Shown one piece after another: positions 17,874 through 27,056 of a stretch of DNA of 64,000 bases. Source of the stretch: Candidatus Poribacteria bacterium (lineage in GTDB: Bacteria > Poribacteria > WGA-4E > WGA-3G); NCBI GenBank assembly GCA_012270795.1, contig JAAXHO010000213.1, positions 18,778 to 82,777 of the forward strand, given 5' to 3'. The number at the start of each line of letters is the position of its first letter. The first letter of the stretch is position 1. The notes beneath the pieces were generated by a model. It was given only the letters and a program-made list of their open reading frames with translations, did not search any database and was not told the DNA's origin. Made by a program: the position numbers and the translations under genes.

Positions 17874-17999
17874 GATCAGGATTTACGCAGTTCCCTTAAA
17901 GTCACGTGATAAGAAGAATTTAGGAAGTTTATGTTATCAAAATAACGACATTTTGTCAAAATGTCGTTATTTCTGATCACTTTGTGTAAATCAAATCCT
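17874..17999. repeat. Nested palindromic element with a 15-bp perfect core
   Basis: The core AATAACGACATTTTG-T-CAAAATGTCGTTATT (17941-17971) is a perfect 31-base palindrome. It is flanked by TCAGGATTTACGCA (left) and TGTGTAAATC..ATCCTGA (right), forming an outer imperfect inverted repeat. The outer arms resemble the TCAGGATTT repeats at 24337 and 58846. Confidence 0.55.
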
Positions 18000-18050
18000 G
18001 AATAAATAAAAAAGTATGAATTCACTCCGTGAATCCTTGTATTTTTAAGG

Positions 18051-18642
18051 TCATATCCCATCATGTGGTTCTTCATCAGGATCCTGATAAAAGAAATCTC
18101 TGTATATTTCTTCTTCCCAAATATCGTATACTTTTGGATTATCTTTAATCCATATCTTTACCTTTGACTTCGCGACCATCCAATAGAAGTCCCCTATATA
18201 TATATATTTCATCATGGTTGGAAAACATAACATAGGGGTGATTTGCAGTACTTACCTCGGCAGAGGAATTTCCTGCTAAAGTAATTGGAGAATAATATGA
18301 AAATGCTTCATCATTTGTTGCAAGGACTTGACCTGGATCTTCAAATGGATGTATTTCAAGTGTAAAATAACATTCATACTCTAACTCGTACTCCCCATTG
18401 TTGATAATACTAACCTGATGAAAACTATTAGCATTTTCAAGATCATGTCTGTATTCTGTCTGATTAAAAATCCGAACAGATACCCAAGGTAAATTACCAA
18501 ACTCAGGGGAAGTAAAAGGAACCCAATCAGGTATTTCATAGTGTGATATTTCTCCTACCGTTGGATTACCATTTATTAGAATCAATAAAGTTAATATGGC
18601 AAAAAATCTTATTTTCGTCTTATTCGTTACAAACTGTAGTAT
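18051..18642 (-). pseudogene. Exported hypothetical protein, frameshifted in a TA repeat
   Basis: Two track ORFs (18145-18585 and 18051-18233) are consecutive parts of one protein. Restoring one TA unit in the TATATATATATA run near 18197-18208 gives 'DEIYIYIGDFYWMVAKSKVK' and a product of about 197 aa. The N-terminal signal-like 'IRFFAILTLLILINGNP' extends upstream of the track start. A well-placed AGAGG precedes codon ATA (18640-18642), which may be a mutated ATG. The region 'SIINNGEYELEYECYFTLEI' has a beta-sandwich feel. Family unknown. Confidence 0.6.
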
Positions 18643-19116
18643 TTTGTATAACCTCTATTTTACATTAAACCCATAACGAGTACGAGTTAATAATGGTTGA
18701 TTGTGGCTCGAAAGTTTATCGTTGATTGAAATTCACCTTTGAAGGTGAAAATATCATTATTTGTAAAGTGCTTGGGTAGAAAGTACTGCCCAAGCAGAAT
18801 AAGTAGCAAAATTATTTTTCACTGCGATTTATGTAGTAATAACTCAAGTTACTACATATAAGATTTTAAACATGTAAACACCGTTTTCAATAGAGCATAA
18901 CTCATTTTAGCAAGATTTGGTAGCGCAATCTGTAAGTTTGTGTACTCACGGGCACAATCTGAATACAAATTAGTTTCTTAATTCGGTAATTTTGAAGCAA
19001 GACCCAGCGCGGTTAAGAAAACGCACCTACAGGTATTGGGAAAAATTAGAATTACCGAAATATTTACTTACAGATTGTGCTACATAGTTGGCAACTTAGG
19101 TTAATATAGAATTCTA
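18643..19116. repeat. Intergenic region with a divergent long copy of the CAAGTTGC element family
   Basis: No gene is supported. ACTCAAGTTACTACATA at 18842 and TAGTTGGCAACTTAGGT ending at 19101 are inverted termini like those of the elements at 39334 and 56386, but the interior is longer and different (it contains GCGCAATCTGTAAG.../...TTACAGATTGTGC inverted segments). A TTTGTAAAGTGCTTGGGTAGAAAG..CTGCCCAAGCAGAATAAGTAGC segment before it resembles 19990-20040. Confidence 0.5.
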
Positions 19117-19956
19117 CTACCAAACAGATTTTATTCTGCCCCAAGTTGATGTTAACTTATCCTTAGGGTCAACGGATGTGACATGTGTATTTGTGAGTAC
19201 AACAAGCCCGACTTTATGCGGATGTTTGTCATGAACAATAGCATGCGGATTCCAACCGCTCCAACCTGTTTGGCCAAGGGCGTTTTTATCACCATCATTG
19301 ACACAGATGCCTAATCCGATTTCAAGGTTTTCGGTCAACGCGGTACTCTGACCGAAATTTGCAGGTGTAAATTTAAACTCATAGTAAGTTTTCTTGGCAT
19401 CATCGTCTCGAACTATAGCAAAATCGGCATTGGTGAAGCCAGGTAGACCGTGCGTTGATTCGTTATGCAGGATAAGGTCTCCATTATCCCTTAATGCGAC
19501 ATTATATAGAAAGAAAGTGGAACCAGATTCTCTAATTCCGCTTGGAACAACTGAGAGTTGAACACCATCGCCATTCCATGCACCACCTTCGGCATGTTCA
19601 TGCTCATCATCGGTAACATCAACAGCGAGATAGACTGCGTCGGCATCCCACACAATCATGAAACATGTTGTATGGTCTTCGGGTCCGTCCCAGGTGCCTC
19701 CTAAATCTTCTCAAACTTTAACGACACCGTCTCTGCCTTCAAATTCCACACCACAAAAAGTAGTTCCATCGGTACCGGTTACAGAATCTAAGACACCTTC
19801 CCAATCGTCAAGATTTCCATCTATTTCAATTTCAACACCTGTTGGTGCCTCGTAGACATCATGTGTTGGGCTGCGCCACTGGGCATCAACATTATTGATT
19901 GTTAACAAAGAGAGAGTCGCAAAGAGTGCAATTATGATCACAACAAATTTTTTCAT
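19117..19956 (-). pseudogene. CBM9-like secreted carbohydrate-binding protein with an in-frame TGA
   Basis: The N-terminal ORF (19711-19956) and C-terminal ORF (19117-19659) are in the same frame, separated by a single TGA at 19711-19713. Read through, the protein is 279 aa: a signal peptide (MKKFVVIIIALFATLSLLTI), 'DAQWRSPTHDVYEAP', then a CBM9/DOMON-like sandwich ('IDGNLDDWEGV', 'VYLAVDVTDDEH'). The intact paralogue at 20201 has Arg at the aligned position (FREWDDG against V-stop-EDLGG), so CGA to TGA is likely. The C-terminus ends 'SVDPKDKLTSTWGRIKSVW', the shared tail described under findings. AGGAG supports the ATG. Relatives bind glycans. Confidence 0.85.
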
Positions 19957-20165
19957 AAAAAATCTCCTATAGTGTTTGATGTTTGTTTTTTGGGCAGAGA
20001 AGTCCTGCCCAATCAGAATAAGTAGCGAATTTATTCGCTACGGTTAGTAGGGTAATGTCAACCTACTAATACCCAATTAACGTGATCTGTCTTGCTAAGT
20101 GTGCGGTTAGGAAACCGCACCTACCGCCGAAAAAAGATGAATCCCGTTAATTTAGTATAAGACTG

Positions 20166-21007
20166 TTAGTGTGTAGATTTCAGTCTACCCCATGTTGTTG
20201 TTAGTTTGTTTTTGCTTCTACGGCGAGTTCGCTTTCTGATAGCCTGACAAGTCCAGTATGTTCACTCTGTTTTAGACCGTTGACGATACAATCGGTATAC
20301 CATCCACTCCACCCTTTTTGCCCGGGAGTATCGCTATCCCCATCATTGACACAGATAGCCAGACCGAATTCAAAACCTTCTTCAAACTTGTCACCTTTGT
20401 TAATTTCATCAGCAGTAAATATGTATTCGTAATAAGTTTTCTTTTCATTTTCATTTCGGACTATGGCAACATTATCACCGTCTACAAGTCCTGTGCCGCC
20501 TGCTGCTTCATTATGAATAATGAGGTTTTTTCCCTGGTTATCTAAGGCAGCATTATAGAGTAATAAGGTTAACCCACCATCGCGCTCACCGGTCATTTCA
20601 AAACCGAGTTGGCAACTGTCACCATTCCAAGCTCCACCGCCATTCTGATGTTCATCATCTGTTACACTGAGTGCGAGATATATTGCGTCAGGTTCCCAGA
20701 CAATTGCGAAACAAGTTTTGTGGTCATCAGGTCCACTCCATTTTCCATCATCCCATTCACGAAAAACATAGATTTCATTGTCGTTTCCTGCAAATTCCAC
20801 TTCACAAAAAATCTCACCATTTGTACCAGTAACGGATTCAATGACACCTTTCCAGCCTTCATCGTCATCGAGTTCACCATCAATTGTGATGTCTGCAGGT
20901 TTTTTGAGTGCGTTGTAAACGTCGTGCGTATCACTACGCCACTGTGCGTGTGCTGTAATGCTTGTAATCAAAAACAATAATGTAATTACAATCAAGAACT
21001 TTCTCAT
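20166..21007 (-). CDS. CBM9-like secreted protein; C-terminal tail lost to a frameshift
   Basis: The open frame (20201-21007, 268 aa) has a signal peptide (MRKFLIVITLLFLITSITAHA), 'QWRSDTHDVYNAL' and a CBM9/DOMON-like domain ('ITIDGELDDDEGW', 'AIYLALSVTDDEHQ', 'GWSGWYTDCIV'). It ends abruptly ELAVEAKTN. One extra A in the AAAAA run near 20208 would continue it as NKLTTTWGRLKSTH, stopping at 20166, which is the tail found in its paralogue and in the LamG proteins. AAGGAG supports the start. Likely binds polysaccharide outside the cell; tandem duplicate of 19117-19956. Feature coordinates include the out-of-frame tail. Confidence 0.85.
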
Positions 21008-21084
21008 TATTTATATCTCCTTAGTTTATACTTCAATGTATATCTCAGATTGCATGAGCCATTGGCATTATGCAATATTAATAT

Positions 21085-21383
21085 TATACCATTTCTAATA
21101 AATTATATTCCATTAGAAAGACTTCTTTCAGGGTTATTTAGTTTTAAAAATTTTCCGTTTATTTGTGTTACCAATAGTTTATATCGTAGGTCCAAATCAA
21201 GAAATCAACGGTATGAATGCCATTTAGGCATTCCCCGGGTAGAGCGTATGCGACACCCGACCTACAGATGGTTATATTGAAATGTGAAAAATATGCCCAA
21301 AAATCCTAAAACTAAATAACCCTGGACTTCTTTCCCCTCGCTTGCGGGGGGATAAAGGGGGGTTCTTAAATAGAAATGGTATT
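21085..21383. repeat. TATACCATTTCTA element, interrupted by a nested insertion
   Basis: The segment begins TATACCATTTCTAATAAATT and ends AAATAGAAATGGTATTA, an inverted terminal repeat shared with 40389-40889, 55015-55215 and 56185-56310. Its body 'CATTAGAAAGACTTCTTT' / 'CCCCTCGCTTGCGGGGGG' matches the reverse complement of 56185-56310 but is split by the element at 21129-21324. Confidence 0.8.
21129..21324. mobile_element. Miniature inverted-repeat element (family A) with 9-bp target duplication
   Basis: The 196-bp element has termini CAGGGTTATTTAGTTTTA and the complementary AAAACTAAATAACCCTG. It is flanked on both sides by GACTTCTTT (21120-21128 and 21325-21333). The interior carries the GTAGGTCGGGTAGAGC-type hairpin. 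It codes for nothing. The second copy is at 59027-59214. A related sequence without the insertion exists at 56185-56310, which shows the pre-insertion state. Confidence 0.88.
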
Positions 21384-21436
21384 ACTATAGTTTTATATTT
21401 TAACATGTTTGTTGATAAACGGCAACAAAATAAAAA

Positions 21437-22972
21437 TTAACGATCTTCAATTGTTTGGTCTACCTTATCACCACCCACGCAGAGAATATAACTTAGGCTT
21501 GAACCGATGTATAGTTTTTCATTTGCAATGGTAGGTGAAGAGATGAATTTCAATCCTGCTTTAATAGTCCTTGCATTATATTCCCACAATACATCTCCAT
21601 TTGCAATATTTAGGGAATAGATCATACCATCTTCTGTGGCAACATACATTGCATCTTTTGTTACAGCAGGTGATGAAAGGACAGGACTACCCAGATCTTT
21701 TTCCCTGTGTATATCTCCATTTGTAGCTTTGAGGGTATATACGTGTCCGTCACGAGAACCAAATGTTACATAATCATCGTGAACGACAATTGCAGTGAGA
21801 ACTCCGTCACCTGCCTTATGTTCCCAAGCGATATCACCGTTTTCTATATTAAAGGCGACAACTTTACCTTTAGGATTTGGACCGCTTTCTGCAAAATTGC
21901 CTGTGCTAAGTCCAAAATAGACTAAGTTCTGATGTGAGCTTGGATTTCCCCAGACGGAGTATGGCATGGATTTTGACCAGATTTCCTTACCGTTATCTGC
22001 ATCTACGGCATAGACTTTGTAATCCCCGTAGCCGGTGCCGAAGAAAACTTTACCATCCTTTACCAGTGGAGACATATCTGCGTGTACAGCGGGGAAGTGC
22101 CAAATTTCTTCACCAGCGAGCGCATCAATACAGTAGATACCATCTGCACCTGCTGTGAAGTATAGACGACCTTTCGTGATGAATGGGGTTGACTCCACAT
22201 GACTTGCAGTTGTGAAACTCCAGATTGGGTCGCCTGTTTGTGCATCAAGGCATCGGAGTTGACAACCGCTATCTTCATGAAAACCTTCACCGATGTAGAC
22301 TCTACCAGCAACAACTGCGGGGGATGACGCGATAGGAATGTCTGACTCATGTTGCCAGACAATTTCTTTTGTATCAGTGTCTATACAGTATGTTACCCCG
22401 CTGGCAGAAAAAAATCCGCCAAGTGCAGTACCGATATATAGACGATTGCCGACGACTGCGGGTGATGAAAAGAATTGAACCATTTTTCTATTTTTAGGAC
22501 TGAATGGCCAGGATAGAGTTCCGTTTTCTGGACCTGGTAATCCATCAACATTGCCAGTACGATTCGCATCGCCTCTAAACGTATACCATGAACTACCCGC
22601 TCTCATTTTGCTTTCTTTTTGCTGTTGCGTACCTATATCTACAGTGGGTTTACTATGATCAATTCCCCTTTCAACTAATTGGAAAGTAAACACTGCAAGT
22701 CCAACTAACACAACGAGACTAACAACTGAAAGAATAGTCCTGCGGACAGTAAAGAAATCCCGGACTTTGTAAAAGACCATCTTGGTTGAGTCACGGGCGA
22801 ATACAAGTGATGTGACTATTGCAACACCGACAAATGCGAGTATCTGTGGAATGATACTCAGCAGTGCGGTCAAAGGACCAATCAGCTGCGGTATAACAGC
22901 ATTTGCTGGTGATGCAAAACAGACAGGAACTGATAAAAGACTTAGCGTTAGTAACCATAAGGTTTTTTGCAT
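21437..22972 (-). CDS. PQQ-like beta-propeller (outer membrane biogenesis BamB-like) membrane-anchored protein
   Basis: The 511-aa protein has a signal segment, two further hydrophobic segments (about residues 35-60 and 78-100) and then seven or so repeats of the form 'SSPAVVGNRLYIGTA..YCIDTDTKEIVWQHES' (quoted in part), with the recurrent 'AxxGxxxW' tryptophan of PQQ quinoprotein-like blades. Such propellers bind PQQ in dehydrogenases or act as scaffolds (BamB); no PQQ-dehydrogenase active-site pattern was seen, so a scaffold or binding role is favoured. The start has CGGAG at a slightly long spacing of about 12 bases. It is 26 bases downstream of the 22999 gene, likely one operon. Confidence 0.82.
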   Translation of the reverse strand: MQKTLWLLTLSLLSVPVCFASPANAVIPQLIGPLTALLSIIPQILAFVGVAIVTSLVFARDSTKMVFYKVRDFFTVRRTILSVVSLVVLVGLAVFTFQLVERGIDHSKPTVDIGTQQQKESKMRAGSSWYTFRGDANRTGNVDGLPGPENGTLSWPFSPKNRKMVQFFSSPAVVGNRLYIGTALGGFFSASGVTYCIDTDTKEIVWQHESDIPIASSPAVVAGRVYIGEGFHEDSGCQLRCLDAQTGDPIWSFTTASHVESTPFITKGRLYFTAGADGIYCIDALAGEEIWHFPAVHADMSPLVKDGKVFFGTGYGDYKVYAVDADNGKEIWSKSMPYSVWGNPSSHQNLVYFGLSTGNFAESGPNPKGKVVAFNIENGDIAWEHKAGDGVLTAIVVHDDYVTFGSRDGHVYTLKATNGDIHREKDLGSPVLSSPAVTKDAMYVATEDGMIYSLNIANGDVLWEYNARTIKAGLKFISSPTIANEKLYIGSSLSYILCVGGDKVDQTIEDR

Positions 22973-22998
22973 AGGATTTCAACTCCGATTAGGACGCA

Positions 22999-24168
22999 TC
23001 AATTCAGAGAAGCAACAGCATAACGCGTAAGATTCTCTATCAATGGTCGGTTTTTTGAAGTATTTGATTTATTGTCGTTACGCATGTTTGTGATGAGATA
23101 CATACCTTTACCGTATTTTAATTTTGCTACGACGATTTCTTTGCCGTTATTGGTAGTTGCGAGTACTTCAAATTTGTCGTTCCACCCACTCCAAGAATCA
23201 TCAAGTGAAAGTTGCCCAGAACGGATGCGATGTGGTGATTTGAAAAGATTACCTGCTTTTGCTGTGGGTTGGAAATCGTTTCTAACATCACTTTCAACAC
23301 CTTTCAAAGGTTCTGTTAACCACCCACTCCCACAAGGTCGGTCGTCATCGCTGTCTTGGCCAGAGACAATTACAATGCCACCACCTTTAACAAAATCTCT
23401 AATCTGTTTTTCCTGATTTTTATTGAGGTGGTACCTACCATCATCAATTACTCGATATCCAAGCCATAATATATCATTTTTTTTAAGTTCTGACAAATCG
23501 CGTTCGGTTGACTGTTCACATGCAAGCCAACGATCTTCTACTCTTTTGATACCGGAAATCACAGAATGTTCTTCATGATAATTTCTTCTGTTCAATAGAA
23601 ACAGTCGGATAATACCATCTTTTAGCAAGGTCCGTAGTTCTTTCTGAAGTTCGGGTGTAGAATCTCTGCGTGAAACCTTGTATTGATTTAGTTTTACTTC
23701 GGTATGTGTGAAACTCCATCTAACCCATCCTCTCTTCTCGTCTTTGGCAACCTGGAGTTGGAACCATGTGCCTCTTGTATGTGCAAGGCTATCAATTCGA
23801 TCGCCTTTTTTCAAGTATAAGACAATTATTGGTTCACCTTTTTTGAGCAATTTGTCTATCTCTTTCCTATGATCTTTTTCACCTTTAAACACGTCATAGC
23901 GGATTTTGATTACATTAAATTCGCTTTTGCCTTTGATGTTTTCCTCAATTTTGAAATCAGCGGTTTTTCGTTTGGTATTAACGTCTGAGATTATCGCAAA
24001 GACGATGTTAGTGCTCTCACTGGCAAGTTCAGGAACCGTATAAGGTCTTGAGATGTAGGCATTTGAGTTTAATTGCGTCAAAGTAAAAAGACAAACAGTA
24101 AAAATTACCAATAAGTTTACATGTTTCCGTTGTGATTTATATTGATATGACAAATTTTGGTTCTTCAC
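22999..24168 (-). CDS. Exported protein with C-terminal GATase-like domain
   Basis: The 389-aa product uses GTG at 24168 after AGGAGG. It has a signal peptide (about residues 15-38, ending 'LNSNA'), a first domain of unknown type ('SESTNIVFAIISDVN', 'IIVLYLKKGDR') and a C-terminal domain from about residue 225: 'KNDILWLGYRVIDDGRYHLN', 'IRDFVKGGGIVIVSGQDSDD', 'GKGMYLITNMRND'. That arrangement resembles a class I glutamine amidotransferase or ThuA-like fold without a Cys nucleophile. The same domain ends the 798-aa protein at 46226. Role unknown; periplasmic by prediction. Confidence 0.65.
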   Translation of the reverse strand: MKNQNLSYQYKSQRKHVNLLVIFTVCLFTLTQLNSNAYISRPYTVPELASESTNIVFAIISDVNTKRKTADFKIEENIKGKSEFNVIKIRYDVFKGEKDHRKEIDKLLKKGEPIIVLYLKKGDRIDSLAHTRGTWFQLQVAKDEKRGWVRWSFTHTEVKLNQYKVSRRDSTPELQKELRTLLKDGIIRLFLLNRRNYHEEHSVISGIKRVEDRWLACEQSTERDLSELKKNDILWLGYRVIDDGRYHLNKNQEKQIRDFVKGGGIVIVSGQDSDDDRPCGSGWLTEPLKGVESDVRNDFQPTAKAGNLFKSPHRIRSGQLSLDDSWSGWNDKFEVLATTNNGKEIVVAKLKYGKGMYLITNMRNDNKSNTSKNRPLIENLTRYAVASLN

Positions 24169-24647
24169 TAAAATCCTCCTATATTAATCTAATACCATTT
24201 CTACTTTAATTATAGTAAAGTATTATAATTACTTGGACATTTCTGTAGCACAACCTGTATGAAGATTAACTTATTCTATCAGTAATATTTGCATTTGTAA
24301 GATTTTAAGAATTTTTGTGTAGTATATCTACTTTTTGTCTGAACCAGGATTTACAGGATTACCAGATTTTCAAGATTGGAGTTTGATGCATTAGATTGCC
24401 ATTCAAAAATTTGCGTAAATGCTTATCAAAACACATTGATGTGGCAATCCTGGAAATCTGTAAATCCTGAAAATCCTGGTTCAGACAACAGAGAACATAA
24501 CAACTCAGAATAGGTTCAAATCATTCAAATTAGTCTATATGGATAAGATTAAAATTACCGAATTAATTAGTTAATCTTCATGAAGTTTGTGCTACAAAGT
24601 AGCAATTTAGGTTAATGGTGTAAAAACAAAATACGGACAATGTCGGC
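24169..24647. repeat. Repeat-filled intergenic region
   Basis: It holds a TAATACCATTTCTA terminus near 24191, a segment TATAATTACTTGGACATTTCTGTAGCACAACCTG (24226-24260; longer than quoted arms elsewhere) that recurs inverted at 53335-53395, the TCTGAACC element at 24337-24486, and a CAATTTAGGTTAAT terminus near 24603. No gene is supported. Confidence 0.6.
24337..24486. repeat. Inverted-repeat element of the GTCTGAACCAGGATTT family
   Basis: Arms GTCTGAACCAGGATTTACAG and its complement ..CCTGGTTCAGAC enclose about 90 bases. A second copy with the same arms is at 58846-58990. No target duplication was identified. Confidence 0.7.
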
Positions 24648-24969
24648 CTATTTGAGTTTAACTGCGGTGCCGGTGGCTGTGCCCATCAACATGCCATTGT
24701 TTGCACCGAGTACTTGATAGTCAATATCAATTCCTACGACTGCATCTGCACCTTTCCGTTGTGCGATTTCTTGCATTTCCATTATAGCGGTCTCCCGCGC
24801 ATCTTCAAGTTTGCTCTCGTAGGTTTTTGATCTGCCACCAATCATAGTCAGTAATACCAGCCATAAAATCACGAAAGATATTTGCTCCCATGATCGCCTC
24901 GCCAGTAACTAAACCGAGGTATTGCCCTATATCTCTACCTTCAACTGAGTTTGTTGTTGTCGTTATCAT
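24648..24969 (-). pseudogene. UPF0145 (YbjQ-like) heavy-metal-binding domain protein, frameshifted
   Basis: The N-terminal part (frame of track ORF 24805-25002) reads [19 protein letters not shown].. to '[12 protein letters not shown]', and the C-terminal part (frame of 24648-24872) reads '[17 protein letters not shown]' to '[11 protein letters not shown]'. Together they are a complete UPF0145 protein of about 106 aa, joined by removing one T from GACTATG near 24838. UPF0145 proteins form pentameric rings of unknown function. The true ATG at 24969 overlaps the stop of the upstream PLP-enzyme gene (TAATG), so it is the last gene of the cysC operon. Confidence 0.85.
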
Positions 24970-26078
24970 TATTGTGAACTCCCTCTTGCGGTTATGTACC
25001 ACACAGATTCGACGCTATCGTCGCGTATCCCGTAGTACTTATCATAAAGATTAACAGTTGTGCAACAGTGTGTAGGTAAAATCTCCAGTTTATCTCCCGG
25101 TTTCAATGGAATATCTCCGTTAGATATCTGCATTTTACCATGTTCTTCGGATAGTCCTACCATTTCAAGTTCTGGATAATCAATCGGTTGTGGAATTCCG
25201 AACTCCTTCGTAAGGACTTTCATTCCCGTATCAACTATGATACGATCTTGTGTTGGCCGGCTGACGACAGTTGATAGGACTGTCAAAGCGCAATCAAATT
25301 TATCTCCGACTCCTTGCACACCGCGATAGGTAGCATCCATAAAGACATAAGAACCAGCCTGTATTTCTGTTATTTCGGGTATACTACCAGTTATGTCAAA
25401 AGTTCCAGTTCCGCCACCGCTCAGAATTGAAATTTCAATACCATTATTCATGATATGATCAGCTGTGCTAAATAAACTTAACAATGCAAGTCGTGTATTA
25501 TTCTCTCTATAATACTTGCCATTCTGTGTGATGAGATGCCCCTCATAACCCATCAGTCCCTCAAACTTAAGATTTGGACTTTTGGTAACCTGTTGTGCTA
25601 AAGCCAGAGCAGGTTCTCTAGGTTCAACACCGCAACGATTCATGCCGATATTAATTTCAACTAAGATCCTTATTATTACATCTTTGGCGGATGCTGCTTC
25701 AGCTAAGTCCTGTATATTTTGAGCGTCGTCAACTGCTACCATTATGTCAGAATGTTTCGCGAGATTAACAAGGCGCGAGATTTTTTGTGTGCCAACAATT
25801 TGGTTTGCGATTAGTACATCACGGATACCTGCATGAATGACCGCTTCCGCTTCTCCCAATTTTGCACAAGTTACACCGATTGCTCCAGCTGCTATCTGTT
25901 TATGTGCGATTATCGGTGTTTTATGTGTTTTGACATGAGGTCTTAGATTGGCATTTACTGTTGCAAAATAATCCGCCATCTTCTGGATGTTCGCTTCCAT
26001 TTTATCCAGATCGATTAACAGTGCGGGTGTATCTAATTCGGTCTTATGTCTACCGATATAATGATCGGTGGCGTGCAT
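24969..26078 (-). CDS. DSD1-type PLP enzyme (D-threonine aldolase/D-serine dehydratase-like)
   Basis: The start is taken as the ATG at 26078 (MHATDHYIG) because AGAGG lies eight bases upstream; the track uses a GTG nine bases earlier. The 369-aa protein has an alanine-racemase-like barrel at the N-terminus with the PLP lysine in '[10 protein letters not shown]' (about residue 55) and the C-terminal metal-binding '[12 protein letters not shown]' typical of D-serine dehydratase and D-threonine aldolase. It would cleave or deaminate a D-beta-hydroxy amino acid. Third gene in the cysC-FAH operon, 12 bases after the FAH stop. Confidence 0.87.
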   Translation of the reverse strand: MHATDHYIGRHKTELDTPALLIDLDKMEANIQKMADYFATVNANLRPHVKTHKTPIIAHKQIAAGAIGVTCAKLGEAEAVIHAGIRDVLIANQIVGTQKISRLVNLAKHSDIMVAVDDAQNIQDLAEAASAKDVIIRILVEINIGMNRCGVEPREPALALAQQVTKSPNLKFEGLMGYEGHLITQNGKYYRENNTRLALLSLFSTADHIMNNGIEISILSGGGTGTFDITGSIPEITEIQAGSYVFMDATYRGVQGVGDKFDCALTVLSTVVSRPTQDRIIVDTGMKVLTKEFGIPQPIDYPELEMVGLSEEHGKMQISNGDIPLKPGDKLEILPTHCCTTVNLYDKYYGIRDDSVESVWYITARGSSQ

Positions 26079-26090
26079 ATCTAACACCTC

Positions 26091-27044
26091 TTACAGTTGT
26101 TGCACCGGATTCGAAAGTGTACCGAACCCATCAATTACTATCTTGACGACATCGTTTGGTGCAAGTGGTAAATCATTCGGGACAATAATGCCAGTGCCTG
26201 TGGAAACAACAGTCCCGAATGGGATTGGATTATCACGCATCAAGAACTCCGTAAGTTGTTCGAACTTCCAATTTATTTGTGATGTGTTGACTTCACCTGA
26301 ATAGACTTCCTTTTTATCGCGAAGGATCGTGCATTTCATCTCAAGATTGTACGGATCATCAACTTCAGTGGTCGTAAGAAACATCGGCCCGAGTGCACAA
26401 CACCCGTAAAAAACCTTTGATTGAGGTAGGTATAATGGATTATCGCGCTCAATATCCCAAGCGGACACATCATTGCATAACGTATAACCCAGTATCTCAC
26501 CTTCGGCGTTGAGAATATAAGCGAGTTCCGGTTCTGCTGCTGTTAGCATGGAGTCGCTGCGGATCCCGATAAAGCCGTTCGGACCGACTGTACGGGATGG
26601 CGTTGCTTTGAAGAAAATCTCTGGTCTGTCTGCCTGATATACGCGACTATATATATCTTGTTCTGAATCGTCATCGCGCATGTCCGCACTCCGTTTGTAA
26701 GTAACGCCACATCCCCACACCTCTGGTGCATCAATTGGAGCAAGTAGGTGCGGTATATTTTTATCTGGATGAACATCCAATTTTTCTAAAGATAATCCGT
26801 AGTCTTCCTGAATTTCTGGTTCGCTATAGTGAAATTTTGTAAGCCGCATCGGTGGCGGTGCAGAAACCTTTTCTTGTATATCAGCAAGAAGCACCCCGAG
26901 CGATATCCGTTCTTCGTGCGCAAGTTTTAGTACATCTAAAACACTCGGTGACTCGTCACTTGTTACATCAATTATTTGGTATTCACGCGTGACAACCCCT
27001 ACTCGCTTACCTAAATTAGGTAAATGAAATTGGATCAGTTTCAT
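26091..27044 (-). CDS. Fumarylacetoacetate hydrolase (FAH) family protein
   Basis: The 317-aa protein has the FAH catalytic domain: 'VWGCGVTYKRSADMR', 'EIFFKATPSRTVGPNG', 'TAAEPELAYIL' (metal-binding Glu pair), 'GYTLCNDVSAWDIER', and 'IPFGTVVSTGTGIIVPND' near the C-terminus. Relatives hydrolyse or isomerise C-C bonds in beta-diketo or sugar-acid intermediates, for example 2-keto-3-deoxy acid dehydratases with similar length and the ERDNPLYLPQSKVF-like signature. GGAG precedes the ATG. Being between cysC and a DSD1 enzyme, a sugar-acid or amino-acid degradation role is plausible but unproven. Confidence 0.87.
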   Translation of the reverse strand: MKLIQFHLPNLGKRVGVVTREYQIIDVTSDESPSVLDVLKLAHEERISLGVLLADIQEKVSAPPPMRLTKFHYSEPEIQEDYGLSLEKLDVHPDKNIPHLLAPIDAPEVWGCGVTYKRSADMRDDDSEQDIYSRVYQADRPEIFFKATPSRTVGPNGFIGIRSDSMLTAAEPELAYILNAEGEILGYTLCNDVSAWDIERDNPLYLPQSKVFYGCCALGPMFLTTTEVDDPYNLEMKCTILRDKKEVYSGEVNTSQINWKFEQLTEFLMRDNPIPFGTVVSTGTGIIVPNDLPLAPNDVVKIVIDGFGTLSNPVQQL

Positions 27045-27056
27045 AGTTCTCCAACA

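Noticed and set aside
17876-18076. 66-aa minus-strand ORF
   Set aside because: Runs through the perfect palindrome at 17941-17971, so it is repeat sequence.
24513-24545. tRNA-like GGTTCAAATC segment
   Set aside because: No acceptor stem or anticodon arm can be formed around it.
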